Under the pieces are notes generated by a model that was not told the DNA's origin, ran no database searches, and worked only from the letters and a program-made list of their open reading frames with translations. A stretch of DNA of 64,000 nucleotides from Jejuia sp047345485 (lineage in GTDB: Bacteria > Bacteroidota > Bacteroidia > Flavobacteriales > Flavobacteriaceae): NCBI RefSeq assembly GCF_047345485.1, contig NZ_JBLFEN010000002.1, positions 62,001-126,000 of the forward strand, written 5' to 3'. Positions within the stretch are counted from its first letter, which is position 1. Each line of letters starts with the position of its first letter. Shown piece after piece: positions 51,328 to 60,600 of the stretch. Both the position numbers and the translations under genes were made by a program.

Positions 51328-51335
51328 TAAATTTG
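51328..51335 (+). promoter_or_regulatory. -7 box of the aldo/keto reductase gene
   Basis: TAAATTTG matches TAnnTTTG and lies 18 bp upstream of the ATG at 51354. No TTG is seen at the expected -33 distance. The rest of 51208-51353 holds the divergent promoter of the helicase gene, not resolved. Confidence 0.45.
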
Positions 51336-51353
51336 TAAAAACAAAAACACATT

Positions 51354-52337
51354 ATGAAACACAGATTATTAGGGAATAACGGATTTAAAATAAGCGAAGT
51401 TGGTTTAGGATGTTGGCAATTAGGCGCAGATTGGGGCAAAGAAATAGATAAAACAAAAGCATTTGATATTCTTGATGAAGCTGTAACTCATGGAATTGAT
51501 TTTTTTGACACAGCTGATGTATATGGAGATGGCAGAAGTGAAACCTTAATTGGCGACTTTTTAAAAGCATCGTCTCATAATGTAAAAGTAGCTACAAAGT
51601 TTGGAAGAACTGGCAATGTTTATCCCAATAACTACACAGAAGACACATTAAAAAGCTGCGTAGAAAAATCACTTAAAAGATTAGGTGTAGATTGTTTGGA
51701 TTTGTTGCAATTACATTGTATACCTACCGAAGTACTTAAAAACGGTGCTATTTTTGATTGGTTAAGAACGCTAAAACAAGAAGGCAAAATAGCGCATTTT
51801 GGAGCAAGTGTAGAAAGTGTAGACCAAGGCCTTATCTGTTTAGAACAAGAGGAACTGCAATCTCTACAAGTTATCTTTAATATTTTTAGACAAAAATTAG
51901 TTGAGGAATTATTACCACAAGCGGCTGAAAAAGGAGTTGGTATTATTGTGAGATTGCCCCTTGCTAGTGGTTTACTTAGTGGCAAATTTAATGCTAATAC
52001 GCAATTTCCAGAAGATGATCATAGAAATTACAACAAAGATGGAGACGCCTTTAATGTAGGTGAAACGTTTGCAGGCTTACCTTTTGAAAGGGGCGTTGCA
52101 TTATCTGAAGAATTAAAAACCTTTTGTCCCGATGGTATGTCTTTAGCTGAATTATCACTTCTATGGATTTTAGACCATAAAGAAGTAACAACTATTATTC
52201 CTGGGGCTAGCGCTACAAAACATGTGATTCAAAACGCTAAAACAAGCAGTTTACCAGCACTTCCGGAACAGTTAGTACAAGATTTAAAACGTTTTTATGA
52301 TGAAAAAGTTCATGAACATATTAGAGGTGTTTACTAG
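51354..52337 (+). CDS. Aldo/keto reductase
   Basis: The product has 327 residues and a TIM barrel with the AKR signature: VGLGCWQLGADWG near the start, the catalytic Asp/Tyr in FFDTADVYGDGRSE, Lys in VKVATKFGR and His in DLLQLHCIP. A C-terminal NADPH-binding IIPGASATKHV is also present. The substrate is unknown; similar enzymes are broad-spectrum oxidoreductases. Confidence 0.93.
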   Translation: MKHRLLGNNGFKISEVGLGCWQLGADWGKEIDKTKAFDILDEAVTHGIDFFDTADVYGDGRSETLIGDFLKASSHNVKVATKFGRTGNVYPNNYTEDTLKSCVEKSLKRLGVDCLDLLQLHCIPTEVLKNGAIFDWLRTLKQEGKIAHFGASVESVDQGLICLEQEELQSLQVIFNIFRQKLVEELLPQAAEKGVGIIVRLPLASGLLSGKFNANTQFPEDDHRNYNKDGDAFNVGETFAGLPFERGVALSEELKTFCPDGMSLAELSLLWILDHKEVTTIIPGASATKHVIQNAKTSSLPALPEQLVQDLKRFYDEKVHEHIRGVY

Positions 52338-52361
52338 AAAGTTAGTAACTCATCAATTTCA

Positions 52362-53015
52362 TTAAAAGAATTCTCGATACTGCATTACACGAAAATCAAA
52401 CGTATTAAAGTCTGAATTATTCGCTTTTAATTGTTTGTATAATGGATTACTTCCTATAGCTCTGTTGGCAGAGCTAGATGGTGAGGTTAAGGATACTGTT
52501 TTTATAATCCTATCATCTAAGTGAAATTTATGAACTCTAGGAACTTCATTCGAAACTAGTTGCAACTTTAAATTATAGGTTTTAAGATGTTTTCTAAAGA
52601 AATATTCTGGTCCGTTTTTGCTATTACCACCAGTAAATAAAAGTGTATCTATATTGGGATATTGTTTTAAATAATTAATTATGTCTCTGAGTATGATGTT
52701 TTTCATTCCTAAATCGGAAGCATCAATTTTATTGCGCTCACAACTATCTACTATATCACAAACTCCTATTTTATTTTTAATTAAAAATGACTTTCGCTCT
52801 TCAATGGCTTCATCAGAATTATCATAGTGCAAGTTTAGGTTGTGAATTTTATCAATAAATAACCAAAGGGAATTGTAACAACTACCATAGCAAAAATTAA
52901 CGTCTTTCTCCAAAAGTTCTCCTGTTGAAAATCTTGGAGGTGGTAATGTACCGACGATTAATTTTCTAGTGTCCTTTTGAATGAATGGTGGAAACGGGTG
53001 TTTATGTTTGAACAA
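52362..53015 (-). CDS. Uracil-DNA-glycosylase-superfamily protein
   Basis: The product has 217 residues. It has LIVGTLPPPRF near residue 20 (motif I position) and SLTSPSSSANRAIGSNPLYK near residue 177 (motif II, with the SPS typical of Mug-like members). KIGVCDIVDSCERN and LLFTGGNS fall between. These indicate a UDG fold, possibly acting on deaminated or mismatched bases. Motif I lacks the usual catalytic Asp/Asn in a standard context, so activity is uncertain. Confidence 0.75.
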   Translation of the reverse strand: MFKHKHPFPPFIQKDTRKLIVGTLPPPRFSTGELLEKDVNFCYGSCYNSLWLFIDKIHNLNLHYDNSDEAIEERKSFLIKNKIGVCDIVDSCERNKIDASDLGMKNIILRDIINYLKQYPNIDTLLFTGGNSKNGPEYFFRKHLKTYNLKLQLVSNEVPRVHKFHLDDRIIKTVSLTSPSSSANRAIGSNPLYKQLKANNSDFNTFDFRVMQYREFF

Positions 53016-53079
53016 AAAACTTGATTTTTAGTAATAAAAAAGGTATATTAAATTTAATATTTAAATGTAAAAAGAAATA

Positions 53080-53214
53080 ATGGGAAAAGGTGATAAAAAA
53101 ACAAAACGAGGCAAAATTAACAGAGGTACTTTTGGTACAAGACGCCCACGCATTAAAAAGAAACCAAGTGTTGAGCAAAAAATAAGTGTAGATAAAAAGG
53201 CTAAAGTAAAATAA
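53080..53214 (+). CDS. 30S ribosomal protein Thx
   Basis: This 44-residue, highly basic protein begins MGKGDKKTKRGKINRGTFGT, the conserved start of bacterial Thx (bTHX), a small peptide bound at the head of the 30S subunit. The rest (RRPRIKKKPS and a Lys-rich tail) fits. It ends directly against the convergent TPR gene at 53215. It is easily missed because of its size. Confidence 0.9.
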   Translation: MGKGDKKTKRGKINRGTFGTRRPRIKKKPSVEQKISVDKKAKVK

Positions 53215-53937
53215 TTATAACGTTTCTAATTGTTTTTTAGCGTCTACAATAGTATTACCATACAGCTTTTTATTTGGTTTTGTCATGTGCGCTCCTTCTG
53301 AAATTAAGGCTTCTAAAATTTCTTTTGCTTCTTCTTTCTTGTTGATATTTAATAAGAACTTAGCAAAAGTTAAACGTTCTTCATAAAATGAAAACCTGAT
53401 ATCTATAGCTCTTAAATGGTTTTCAGCTTCTACCAAATCACCTTCTTTTTCGAGTGCTAATCCGTATAAAAATTGTGTTCTTGATTTTTTAAATTCTGGA
53501 TGCGATACTATTTGTTCTCCATAAATCACAACACTTTTATAATCCGTTATAAAGTGATACGCTTCAATCATATTTTTAATCACATAAAAATCATTTTGAA
53601 AATTACCATCTAAAGCCTCTTTATAATGTAGTATGGCATTTTGATAATCTTTATTTTCTAAATGTGCATCTGCAAGATTAACTCTGTTTTGATAGGTATC
53701 TGTAAACGCTAACTGTTTCTCTAAATCTTTAATCTTTTTTGTAGGATTAATAATGTTGGTAAGTTCTGAAGTAATTTTTTCGGCATCGCGTTTATTATAT
53801 ACCTGAGTAATAAAATAGATAATACAACCCAAAAGCGACAAGAAAAATATAATAAAAATCCAGTAGTACGGACGTCTGTTTTTTATAGCATGATAAATGC
53901 AAAATCCTTGTAATGCAATGACAATGTAATACCACAT
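53215..53937 (-). CDS. Membrane-anchored tetratricopeptide protein
   Basis: The product has 240 residues. There are two N-terminal transmembrane helices (about 3-15 and 25-46), then a cytoplasmic region of TPR-like helical pairs (about 75-215), for example NRVNLADAHLENKDYQNAIL and LYGLALEKEGDLVEAENHL. The partner is unknown. Its stop abuts the Thx stop on the other strand. Confidence 0.85.
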   Translation of the reverse strand: MWYYIVIALQGFCIYHAIKNRRPYYWIFIIFFLSLLGCIIYFITQVYNKRDAEKITSELTNIINPTKKIKDLEKQLAFTDTYQNRVNLADAHLENKDYQNAILHYKEALDGNFQNDFYVIKNMIEAYHFITDYKSVVIYGEQIVSHPEFKKSRTQFLYGLALEKEGDLVEAENHLRAIDIRFSFYEERLTFAKFLLNINKKEEAKEILEALISEGAHMTKPNKKLYGNTIVDAKKQLETL

Positions 53938-54110
53938 ATTTTATTTTTTTTTATTAGAAACATAAACTTAATTAAAAATAAGGTACTTTAAGACTTAATT
54001 GAGCATGATATTCTAGTTTATTATAAACATTAAGATTTTATTAAAATACTTTAAGAAAGTATTAATATAAAAACCTCTTACTATTTGTTATATTATGATA
54101 AAATAAAAAT

Positions 54111-54254
54111 ATGGGAATTATTAAAGACAAAAAGAAATTTAAAATAACTAAGGAACAAACAAATCCAACAAACCCTACTGGAAAAACAGATATTATCACT
54201 AATAACTTTGATATCGGTAAAAAAACTATAAAAAGTCAGCAAACTAAAAACTAG
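54111..54254 (+). CDS. Small hydrophilic protein, unknown
   Basis: A 47-codon open frame, starting MGIIKDKKKFKITKEQTN, has a reasonable composition and is followed by a strong terminator, so it may be a real small gene. No family is recognised. 53938-54110 upstream is AT-rich without other content. Confidence 0.5.
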   Translation: MGIIKDKKKFKITKEQTNPTNPTGKTDIITNNFDIGKKTIKSQQTKN

Positions 54255-54277
54255 GCATAAGTTTAATTACCCTAAAA

Positions 54278-54306
54278 AAAATCACACCAATGGTGTGATT
54301 TTTATT
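54278..54306. terminator. Bidirectional terminator
   Basis: AAATCACACCA pairs with TGGTGTGATTT, with A-rich left and T-rich right flanks. It serves the small plus-strand gene and yaaA on the minus strand. Confidence 0.85.
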
Positions 54307-54325
54307 TTTATTACTATTTAATGGT

Positions 54326-55084
54326 TTATCTTGTAAAAACTAAATCTGTTTCTGTAGACATTTCTTCACTAAAACCATAATCCATATAGTTAAAACCTTT
54401 TAAATCTTCAATCGTTTGTGCGTTAGTATCAATAATGTATCGCGCCATTGCGCCGCGAGCAGCTTTAGCAAAAAATGAAATCACCTTATACTTCCCATTT
54501 TTAAAATCTTTAAAATTGGCAGTAATAATTGGTACTTTTAGTACTTTTTTATCTATAGCTTTAAAATACTCATTACTCGCTAAATTTAAAAACAACTCAT
54601 CATCTTTAAGTTCTTCATTCAAAGCTTTAGTAATATCGTTTTTCCAAAACTCATACAAATTCTTTTTAGTACCAACAGGCAACTTTGTTCCCATTTCTAA
54701 GCGATAAGGCTGTATTAAATCTGTTGGTTTTAAAATACCATATAAACCTGAAAGTATACGAACCGTATTTTGCAAAGTATCTAATTTATCTTCTGGAATA
54801 GTGTAAGCGTCCAAACCTCTGTAAACATCACCATTAAAAGCATAAACTGCTGGTCTTGCATTATCAGCTGTAAAAGGCAATTCCCACGATTGATTGCGCT
54901 CATAATTTAACTGCCCCAAAGCATCGGAAATACTCATAAGTTGTGATAAATTTTTAGCAGATTTTTTTTTAAGCAAGGTATTTAAACGCGCTGATTGTTT
55001 TAAAAACTTGGGCGTTGTATGTTGTGATGTTGGCAATTCTGTATCAAAGTCTAAAGATTTTGCAGGAGAAATAACTAACTTCAT
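54326..55084 (-). CDS. yaaA: YaaA-family peroxide stress protein
   Basis: The product has 252 residues. The family pattern is clear: MKLVISPAKSLDF, then QLMSISDALGQLNYERNQSW, PAVYAFNGDVYRGLDA, ILSGLYGILKPTDLIQPYRL and EMGTKLPVG, FFAKAARGAMARYI. E. coli YaaA lowers free iron during peroxide stress and has DNA-binding ability. The gene stands alone. Confidence 0.96.
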   Translation of the reverse strand: MKLVISPAKSLDFDTELPTSQHTTPKFLKQSARLNTLLKKKSAKNLSQLMSISDALGQLNYERNQSWELPFTADNARPAVYAFNGDVYRGLDAYTIPEDKLDTLQNTVRILSGLYGILKPTDLIQPYRLEMGTKLPVGTKKNLYEFWKNDITKALNEELKDDELFLNLASNEYFKAIDKKVLKVPIITANFKDFKNGKYKVISFFAKAARGAMARYIIDTNAQTIEDLKGFNYMDYGFSEEMSTETDLVFTR

Positions 55085-55249
55085 TTTATTTTTTATTTAA
55101 TTTACGTTAATTCAATACGAACACAAATTTACAACTCATTTTTAGTAATTATGATGTTAGTCTACTATTATTTATAATGAAGATATAATCCAAACTTATA
55201 ACTATTTGTATTTACATCATTTTTAACTATTACAAAACATACTATTATT

Positions 55250-55876
55250 ATGATTGCATTTTTACACACTAATAAAGTTCATATAGAACGTTTTGAAGCC
55301 TTAGTAAAACAATTCAACCCTAATATTGAGACTAAACATTTTGTAAACAAGACCATTTTAGATGACGCGCTTTCAACTGGAAAGACGAACACTACGCAGT
55401 TTAATAAAGAAATAGAAGCAATAAGACAAACTAATCCTTCATTAATCATTTGTACTTGTTCAACTTTTGGTAGTGAGAGTGATAAGCATACTGATGTACA
55501 AAGAATTGACAAACCCATAATTACGCATTTAGTTGAGAATTACACCAAAATAGGTCTTGCCTTTACCGCAAATTCAACAAAAGTTGTGAGTGAGGATTTA
55601 TTGTTGAAAATAGCGCTGGAAAAACAAAAATCTATTGATATAATTGATTGTGATTGTTCTGAGTTCTGGCCTTATTTTGAAGCTAGCAATTTTGAAGACT
55701 ACACTAAAAACATAGCTAAAAACATCTCAAAATTAGAATCGCAAGTTGATGTGATGTTTTTAGCACAGGCTTCTATGGAAGGTGCTAAAGATTATTTAAC
55801 CGATTTTAAAAAGGAAGTGTTTACTAGTCCTGAGTTTGGGATTCAAGAACTTTTGAAAACAATACAAATTTTATAA
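55250..55876 (+). CDS. Asp/Glu-racemase-like protein, uncertain function
   Basis: The product has 208 residues. It has alternating strand/helix pattern with SLIICTCSTFGSES near residue 64 and VDVMFLAQASMEGAKDY near residue 165. This resembles the two half-sites of the aspartate/glutamate racemase superfamily, though the second Cys is replaced by Ala/Ser. That would make a true racemase unlikely. It is 13 bp upstream of the Crp/Fnr gene and probably shares its transcript. Confidence 0.6.
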   Translation: MIAFLHTNKVHIERFEALVKQFNPNIETKHFVNKTILDDALSTGKTNTTQFNKEIEAIRQTNPSLIICTCSTFGSESDKHTDVQRIDKPIITHLVENYTKIGLAFTANSTKVVSEDLLLKIALEKQKSIDIIDCDCSEFWPYFEASNFEDYTKNIAKNISKLESQVDVMFLAQASMEGAKDYLTDFKKEVFTSPEFGIQELLKTIQIL

Positions 55877-55889
55877 TACTGAATACTGT

Positions 55890-56507
55890 ATGGAAACGAT
55901 ACGACACTTCTTATCTTTTTTAAGTCCACAACTTGTAGATGAGTTACTCTCTAAGTCTACGGTGAAAGATATCCCAAAAGGCACACAAATTATAAGAGAA
56001 GAGCAATACATTAAAGTAATACCAATAATTATCAGTGGGCTTGTAAAAGTGTTTTCAAAATTTGATGAAAAGGAGTTGTTACTCTATTACATACAACCAC
56101 AACAAAGCTGTATCATGTCTTTTTCAGCATCATTAAAAAACACACCAAGTAAAATTTTTGCTATAACAGAAGAAGACTCTAAAATACTTTTAATACCGGT
56201 TGAAAGTTTACCAAAATGGTTAAAAGAATATACGGAATTAAACGATTTATTTTACAATCAATACGACTTAAGATACACCGATTTATTAGATACTATACAG
56301 CATGTACTTGTAGATAAAATGGATAAAAGACTTTATGAACATTTAATACGAAAAGCCAAATTAAAACACAATAGCGTTATAAAAATTACCCATGGCCAAA
56401 TAGCTAACGAATTAGGTACTGCTAGAGAGGTAATTAGTAGAGTGATAAAAAAACTGGAAAACGAAGGAAAGATTTCTCAAAATACAGATGGCATAAAAAT
56501 TCTATGA
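55890..56507 (+). CDS. Crp/Fnr-family transcriptional regulator
   Basis: The product has 205 residues. The N-terminal cyclic-nucleotide-binding-like beta roll (about 20-115) has DIPKGTQIIREEQY, but no Cys cluster for an Fe-S centre. The HTH is ITHGQIANELGTAREVISRV, then IKKLENEGKI. Effector unknown. Two bp after its stop is a TGTGA-N6-TCACT site, and two small membrane genes follow; these are candidate targets. Confidence 0.93.
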   Translation: METIRHFLSFLSPQLVDELLSKSTVKDIPKGTQIIREEQYIKVIPIIISGLVKVFSKFDEKELLLYYIQPQQSCIMSFSASLKNTPSKIFAITEEDSKILLIPVESLPKWLKEYTELNDLFYNQYDLRYTDLLDTIQHVLVDKMDKRLYEHLIRKAKLKHNSVIKITHGQIANELGTAREVISRVIKKLENEGKISQNTDGIKIL

Positions 56508-56508
56508 T

Positions 56509-56524
56509 TGTGACTTGGGTCACT
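56509..56524. promoter_or_regulatory. CRP-like palindrome
   Basis: TGTGA-CTTGGG-TCACT differs from the enteric CRP consensus TGTGA-N6-TCACA by one base. It lies between the Crp/Fnr gene and a small membrane gene. The link to the upstream regulator is inference. Confidence 0.45.
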
Positions 56525-56560
56525 GCACACAAGTATTAGAGTAGCTAATTTTGTTATGAA

Positions 56561-56665
56561 ATGAAAAAAGTGCAGTATTATAAACTTTTTGGAGCATGTA
56601 TATTATGTTTAGCCATAGTTTATGGTATTGTATTACTTTTTGAACACATCACTATTAAATCATAA
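56561..56665 (+). CDS. 34-residue single-helix membrane peptide
   Basis: The open frame reads MKKVQYYKLFGACILCLAIV then one more hydrophobic stretch and HITIKS. It is a small one-helix membrane peptide with a basic start, 11 bp before the DUF2892 gene. No family is recognised. Composition and placement make it plausible. Confidence 0.55.
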   Translation: MKKVQYYKLFGACILCLAIVYGIVLLFEHITIKS

Positions 56666-56676
56666 AATTTATAGCT

Positions 56677-56886
56677 ATGAAAAAAAACATGGGAAATACC
56701 GACAAAATTGTTAGAATACTAATCGCAGTAATCGTGGGAATTTTATATTTTACAAATGTTATCTCTGGAACTCTTGGTATTGTTTTATTGGCATTATCAG
56801 TAATATTTGTAGTAACAAGTCTGATTAGTTTTTGCCCTATTTACTCCATTTTTGGATTAAATACTTGCCCAATAAAAAACAAATAG
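56677..56886 (+). CDS. DUF2892 (YgaP-like) membrane protein
   Basis: The product has 69 residues with two transmembrane helices. GNTDKIVRILIAVIVGILYF and FCPIYSIFGLNTC are characteristic of DUF2892, the membrane part of YgaP-like rhodaneses. No rhodanese domain is attached here, though two occur at 37873-38587. Confidence 0.92.
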   Translation: MKKNMGNTDKIVRILIAVIVGILYFTNVISGTLGIVLLALSVIFVVTSLISFCPIYSIFGLNTCPIKNK

Positions 56887-56918
56887 TAGTTGTATTAGGC
56901 AAACTGAATACTTATACA

Positions 56919-56959
56919 TCCACCTAAAATTTATACGTTCAAATTTTAAGTGGATTTTT
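56919..56959 (+). terminator. Terminator after DUF2892 gene
   Basis: TCCACCTAAAATTT pairs with AAATTTTAAGTGGA with one mismatch, followed by five T residues. Confidence 0.78.
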
Positions 56960-57007
56960 GAAGTCATATTTTTTTTAAAAAATTTTGAATTTTTTATATT
57001 AGAAAAT

Positions 57008-57250
57008 ATGATAAAATTAAATATACGAATTAAAGACAGACTTTTGAGCTATGGTATATTCCTAATATTATTTTTAATATTTCGAATTATTTTAAATGTA
57101 TTCTTTCCAAATTTAGACAGCCTAACAAAAGGCTTGATTTGTAGTGTAATAGTCGCATTTTTAGCACCTAGATTTACTTGGTATACCTCACAAACAGGAA
57201 AAAGATTGCAAATGAACTGGATTTTCTTAAAAAAGCCTGTATTGTTTTAA
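57008..57250 (+). CDS. Small membrane protein, unknown
   Basis: The product has 80 residues with two hydrophobic helices (about 12-33 and 40-55) and a basic C-terminus. It resembles small flavobacterial membrane proteins with no assigned function. It lies alone after the preceding terminator. Confidence 0.6.
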   Translation: MIKLNIRIKDRLLSYGIFLILFLIFRIILNVFFPNLDSLTKGLICSVIVAFLAPRFTWYTSQTGKRLQMNWIFLKKPVLF

Positions 57251-57685
57251 ATAAAAAATAACAATTCACATCTTTTAGGTTTTCAATGAAATACTTTTTT
57301 AGTTCGATTCCAAAAATGCTGCATTAACATTTAATTCTAAAAAAAATTACACTCTGTAAAATAACAAAACTAGATGAGCGTAAAAAAGACCTACTCAAAG
57401 TATAGATTATAAAGTTTAAATTCTAAGTAACATATGTAATAGTGGTAAAAGTATCTTGAGTTAAAGTTCTTCTGATTTTCTTCAATAAAACAGATTTTGT
57501 ATTCTTGCAAACCCTTGGCATTATCATAAAAATTAACGAAATTCGCCTTATCGTTGATGATAGTTCATCAAAATCGAATAATTTCTCAATTTTGTGGAAT
57601 ATTTAAAATGTTACGAAAACTAAAATCACACTATTAATGTTGATTTTAACGCCTAAATACTTCACAGAAAACAAAAAACACTTCA
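57251..57685. other. Gene-poor interval upstream of the second VPS10-like gene
   Basis: About 435 bp without a clear gene. On the minus strand, from about 57575 to a stop at 57391, there is an open frame without ATG (fragments such as NFYDNAKGLQEYKICF). It could be a decayed gene end, but matches no family that I know. No convincing promoter for 57686 was found. Confidence 0.3.
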
Positions 57686-60600
57686 ATGAAAAACCTAAAT
57701 GTTCTAGTATTTGCATTCGTATTATTTGGATTGCAGTATGGTCAAGCTCAGAAAAACAAAGAAGAGGATAAGCAGCCTTTAGATAACATTTCTATTGATG
57801 GGCTTAAATGGCGCAGTATTGGACCTGCATTTACTTCGGGTAGAATTTCAGATATTGCTGTAAATCCGAATAATCCATTTGAATATTACGTAGCGTCTTC
57901 CGCGGGAGGTGTTTGGAAAACTATAAATTCTGGTGTGGAATACACTCCAATTTTTGATGGTGAAGGCTCCTACTCCATTGGTTGTATTACTATGGACCCC
58001 AACAATTCTAATGTGATTTGGGTAGGCACTGGAGAAAACAACAATCAACGTTCTGTGTCTTATGGTGATGGCATTTACAAGTCTCTAGATGGCGGTAAAA
58101 CATGGCAAAACATGGGGCTAAAAACGTCTGAACATATAGGGCGTATTATTGTACACCCAGAGGATTCTAACATTGTTTATGTTGCAGCTATTGGCCCTTT
58201 GTGGAATAAAGGAGGAGAACGAGGTTTGTATAAAACTACAGATGGTGGCAAAACATGGAATGCTATACTTACTGTAGATGAACACACTGGCGTTAACGAC
58301 ATACAAATGGATCCTAGAAATCCTGACATACTTTATGCATCAACACTGCAACGTAGAAGGCATGTGTTTACCTATGTTGGCGGTGGCCCAGGTTCTGGAA
58401 TGCACAAAAGCACCGATGGTGGTGCTACATGGATGGCCATTAATTCTGGATTACCAAAAACCGAATTAGGACGCATTGGGCTAGCAATTTCGCCTGCAAA
58501 TCCAGAAATTATATACGCCATTGTAGAAGCAGCTGATGGGAAGGGCGGTTTTTTTGCATCGACAAATAGAGGTGCTAGTTGGGAAAAAAGAGGAAAACAC
58601 ATAACGAGTGGCAATTACTACCAAGAAATTATAGCAGACCCAGTAGATGAAAACACCATTTATTCTATGGATACATGGATGTCTGTAAGCCATGATGGTG
58701 GTAAAACTTTTAATAAAGTGGGCGAAGTTACTAAGCACGTAGATAATCACTGTATGTGGATAGACCCAACCAATAATAAGCATTGGCTGGTGGGTTGCGA
58801 TGGTGGCATGTATGAAACTTTTGATGCTGCCAAATCATGGGATTTTAAAGAAAATATTCCGATAACACAATTTTACAAAGTAGCTGTAGATAATGATTAT
58901 CCGTTTTACAACATATACGGCGGTACACAAGACAATTTTAGTATTGGTGGTCCCTCAAGAGTGCTTACAGGACATGGCATTACAAATGCTGATTGGTTTA
59001 TTACTAACGGTGGTGATGGGTTTGAATCGCAGGTTGACCCTGAAAATCCGAATATAGTGTATGCACAATCGCAATATGGATTTTTAGTGCGCTACGATAA
59101 AAAAAGCGGTGAAAAAGTGGGTATTCAACCTACTGAACGCGAGAATGAAAATAGCTATCGTTTTAATTGGGATGCGCCTTTAGCGGTGAGCAAACATGCT
59201 ACAGGACGTTTATATTTTGCGGCAAATAAAGTATTTAAATCTGATGATTATGGTAATAGTTGGCAGGTGATTAGTGATGATTTAACCCAACAAATTGACA
59301 GGAATACACTTAAAGTTTTTGATCGTATTCTTAGTGTGGATGCTGTTGCAAAAAACGGTTCTACATCGCTTTATGGCACTATTGTAGCCTTATCTGAATC
59401 GCCAATTGATGAAAATCTTATTGCTATTGGTACGGATGATGGCTTAATACAAATTACCGAAAATGGCGGAACCACTTGGCGAGCCATAACTAATATTTCT
59501 GGTGCACCTGAACAATCTTATGTAAATAGCGTATACCTTTCTAAACATGATGTTAATGTAATGTATGTGGCATTTAATCATCATAAATATGGCGATTTTA
59601 AGCCTTATATTTTTAAATCGAGTGATAAAGGAAAAACATGGAAGTCTATAAGCTCTAATCTTCCCGAAAAGGGAAGTATTTATGCTATTGAAGAAGATCA
59701 TGTTGATAAGAATTTAATATTCTGTGGCACCGAATATGGCGCGTTCTTCTCTCCTAATAAAGGCCAACGCTGGAAAAAATTAGGTGCAGGCTTACCAACT
59801 ATAGCGGTTAGGGATATTGCAATACAAGAACGAGAAAATGATTTAGTACTTGGTACTTTTGGTAGAGGATTTTATATTTTGGATGATTACTCTTCTCTTC
59901 GTGAGATTGAAAATGAAGCGCCATTACAAGTAGCTAAAATATATCCTATTCGTAAAGCTTTATCCTGGGAAAAAAGTTTACCACTAGGATTACCAGGAAA
60001 AGCCTTTCAAGGTGATAATTTTTATTCTGCCACAAATTTAGGCCCCGAAGCTATGATTACGTATTACTTCAATGACACGTATACATCTTTAAAAGAAAAA
60101 CGAACGAAAGAAGAAAAAGCACTTATTGAAAACAGAAAAAACGTGTCTTATCCTGATTATGATACTTTAAAATCTGAAAAGGACGAACAAGCACCTTCAT
60201 TAGTTTTTACTATTAAAAATAGCGACGGACAAGTCGTTAAAAAAGTATTTAAAACACCTAAAAAAGGGCTACAACGATTCCATTGGAATTTACGATACAC
60301 CCTTCAAAACCCAATCAACTTAAATACATCAAAATTCTATAACCCATGGTCCTCTAAAGATGAAGGAACACTCGTAGAACCTGGAACCTATACTGTAGAA
60401 ATGGCTATATTTAAAAATGGGGAACTAAGCACATTAGCAAGCTCAGTTTCATTTGAAGTTGAAAGCTTAAAAAATACGGTAATGCCTGCTGAAAATAGAG
60501 CTGAAAAAGTAGCGTTTCAAAAAAAGGTAGCGCAACTTGGAGCTGATTTAAAAGCATGCGAGCAAATTATAAGTGAAGCCAATACAAAATTAAAATATAT

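Noticed and set aside
57391..57575. Degraded gene on the minus strand
   Set aside because: The frame lacks a start and matches no known family; mentioned only as a weak possibility in the region entry.
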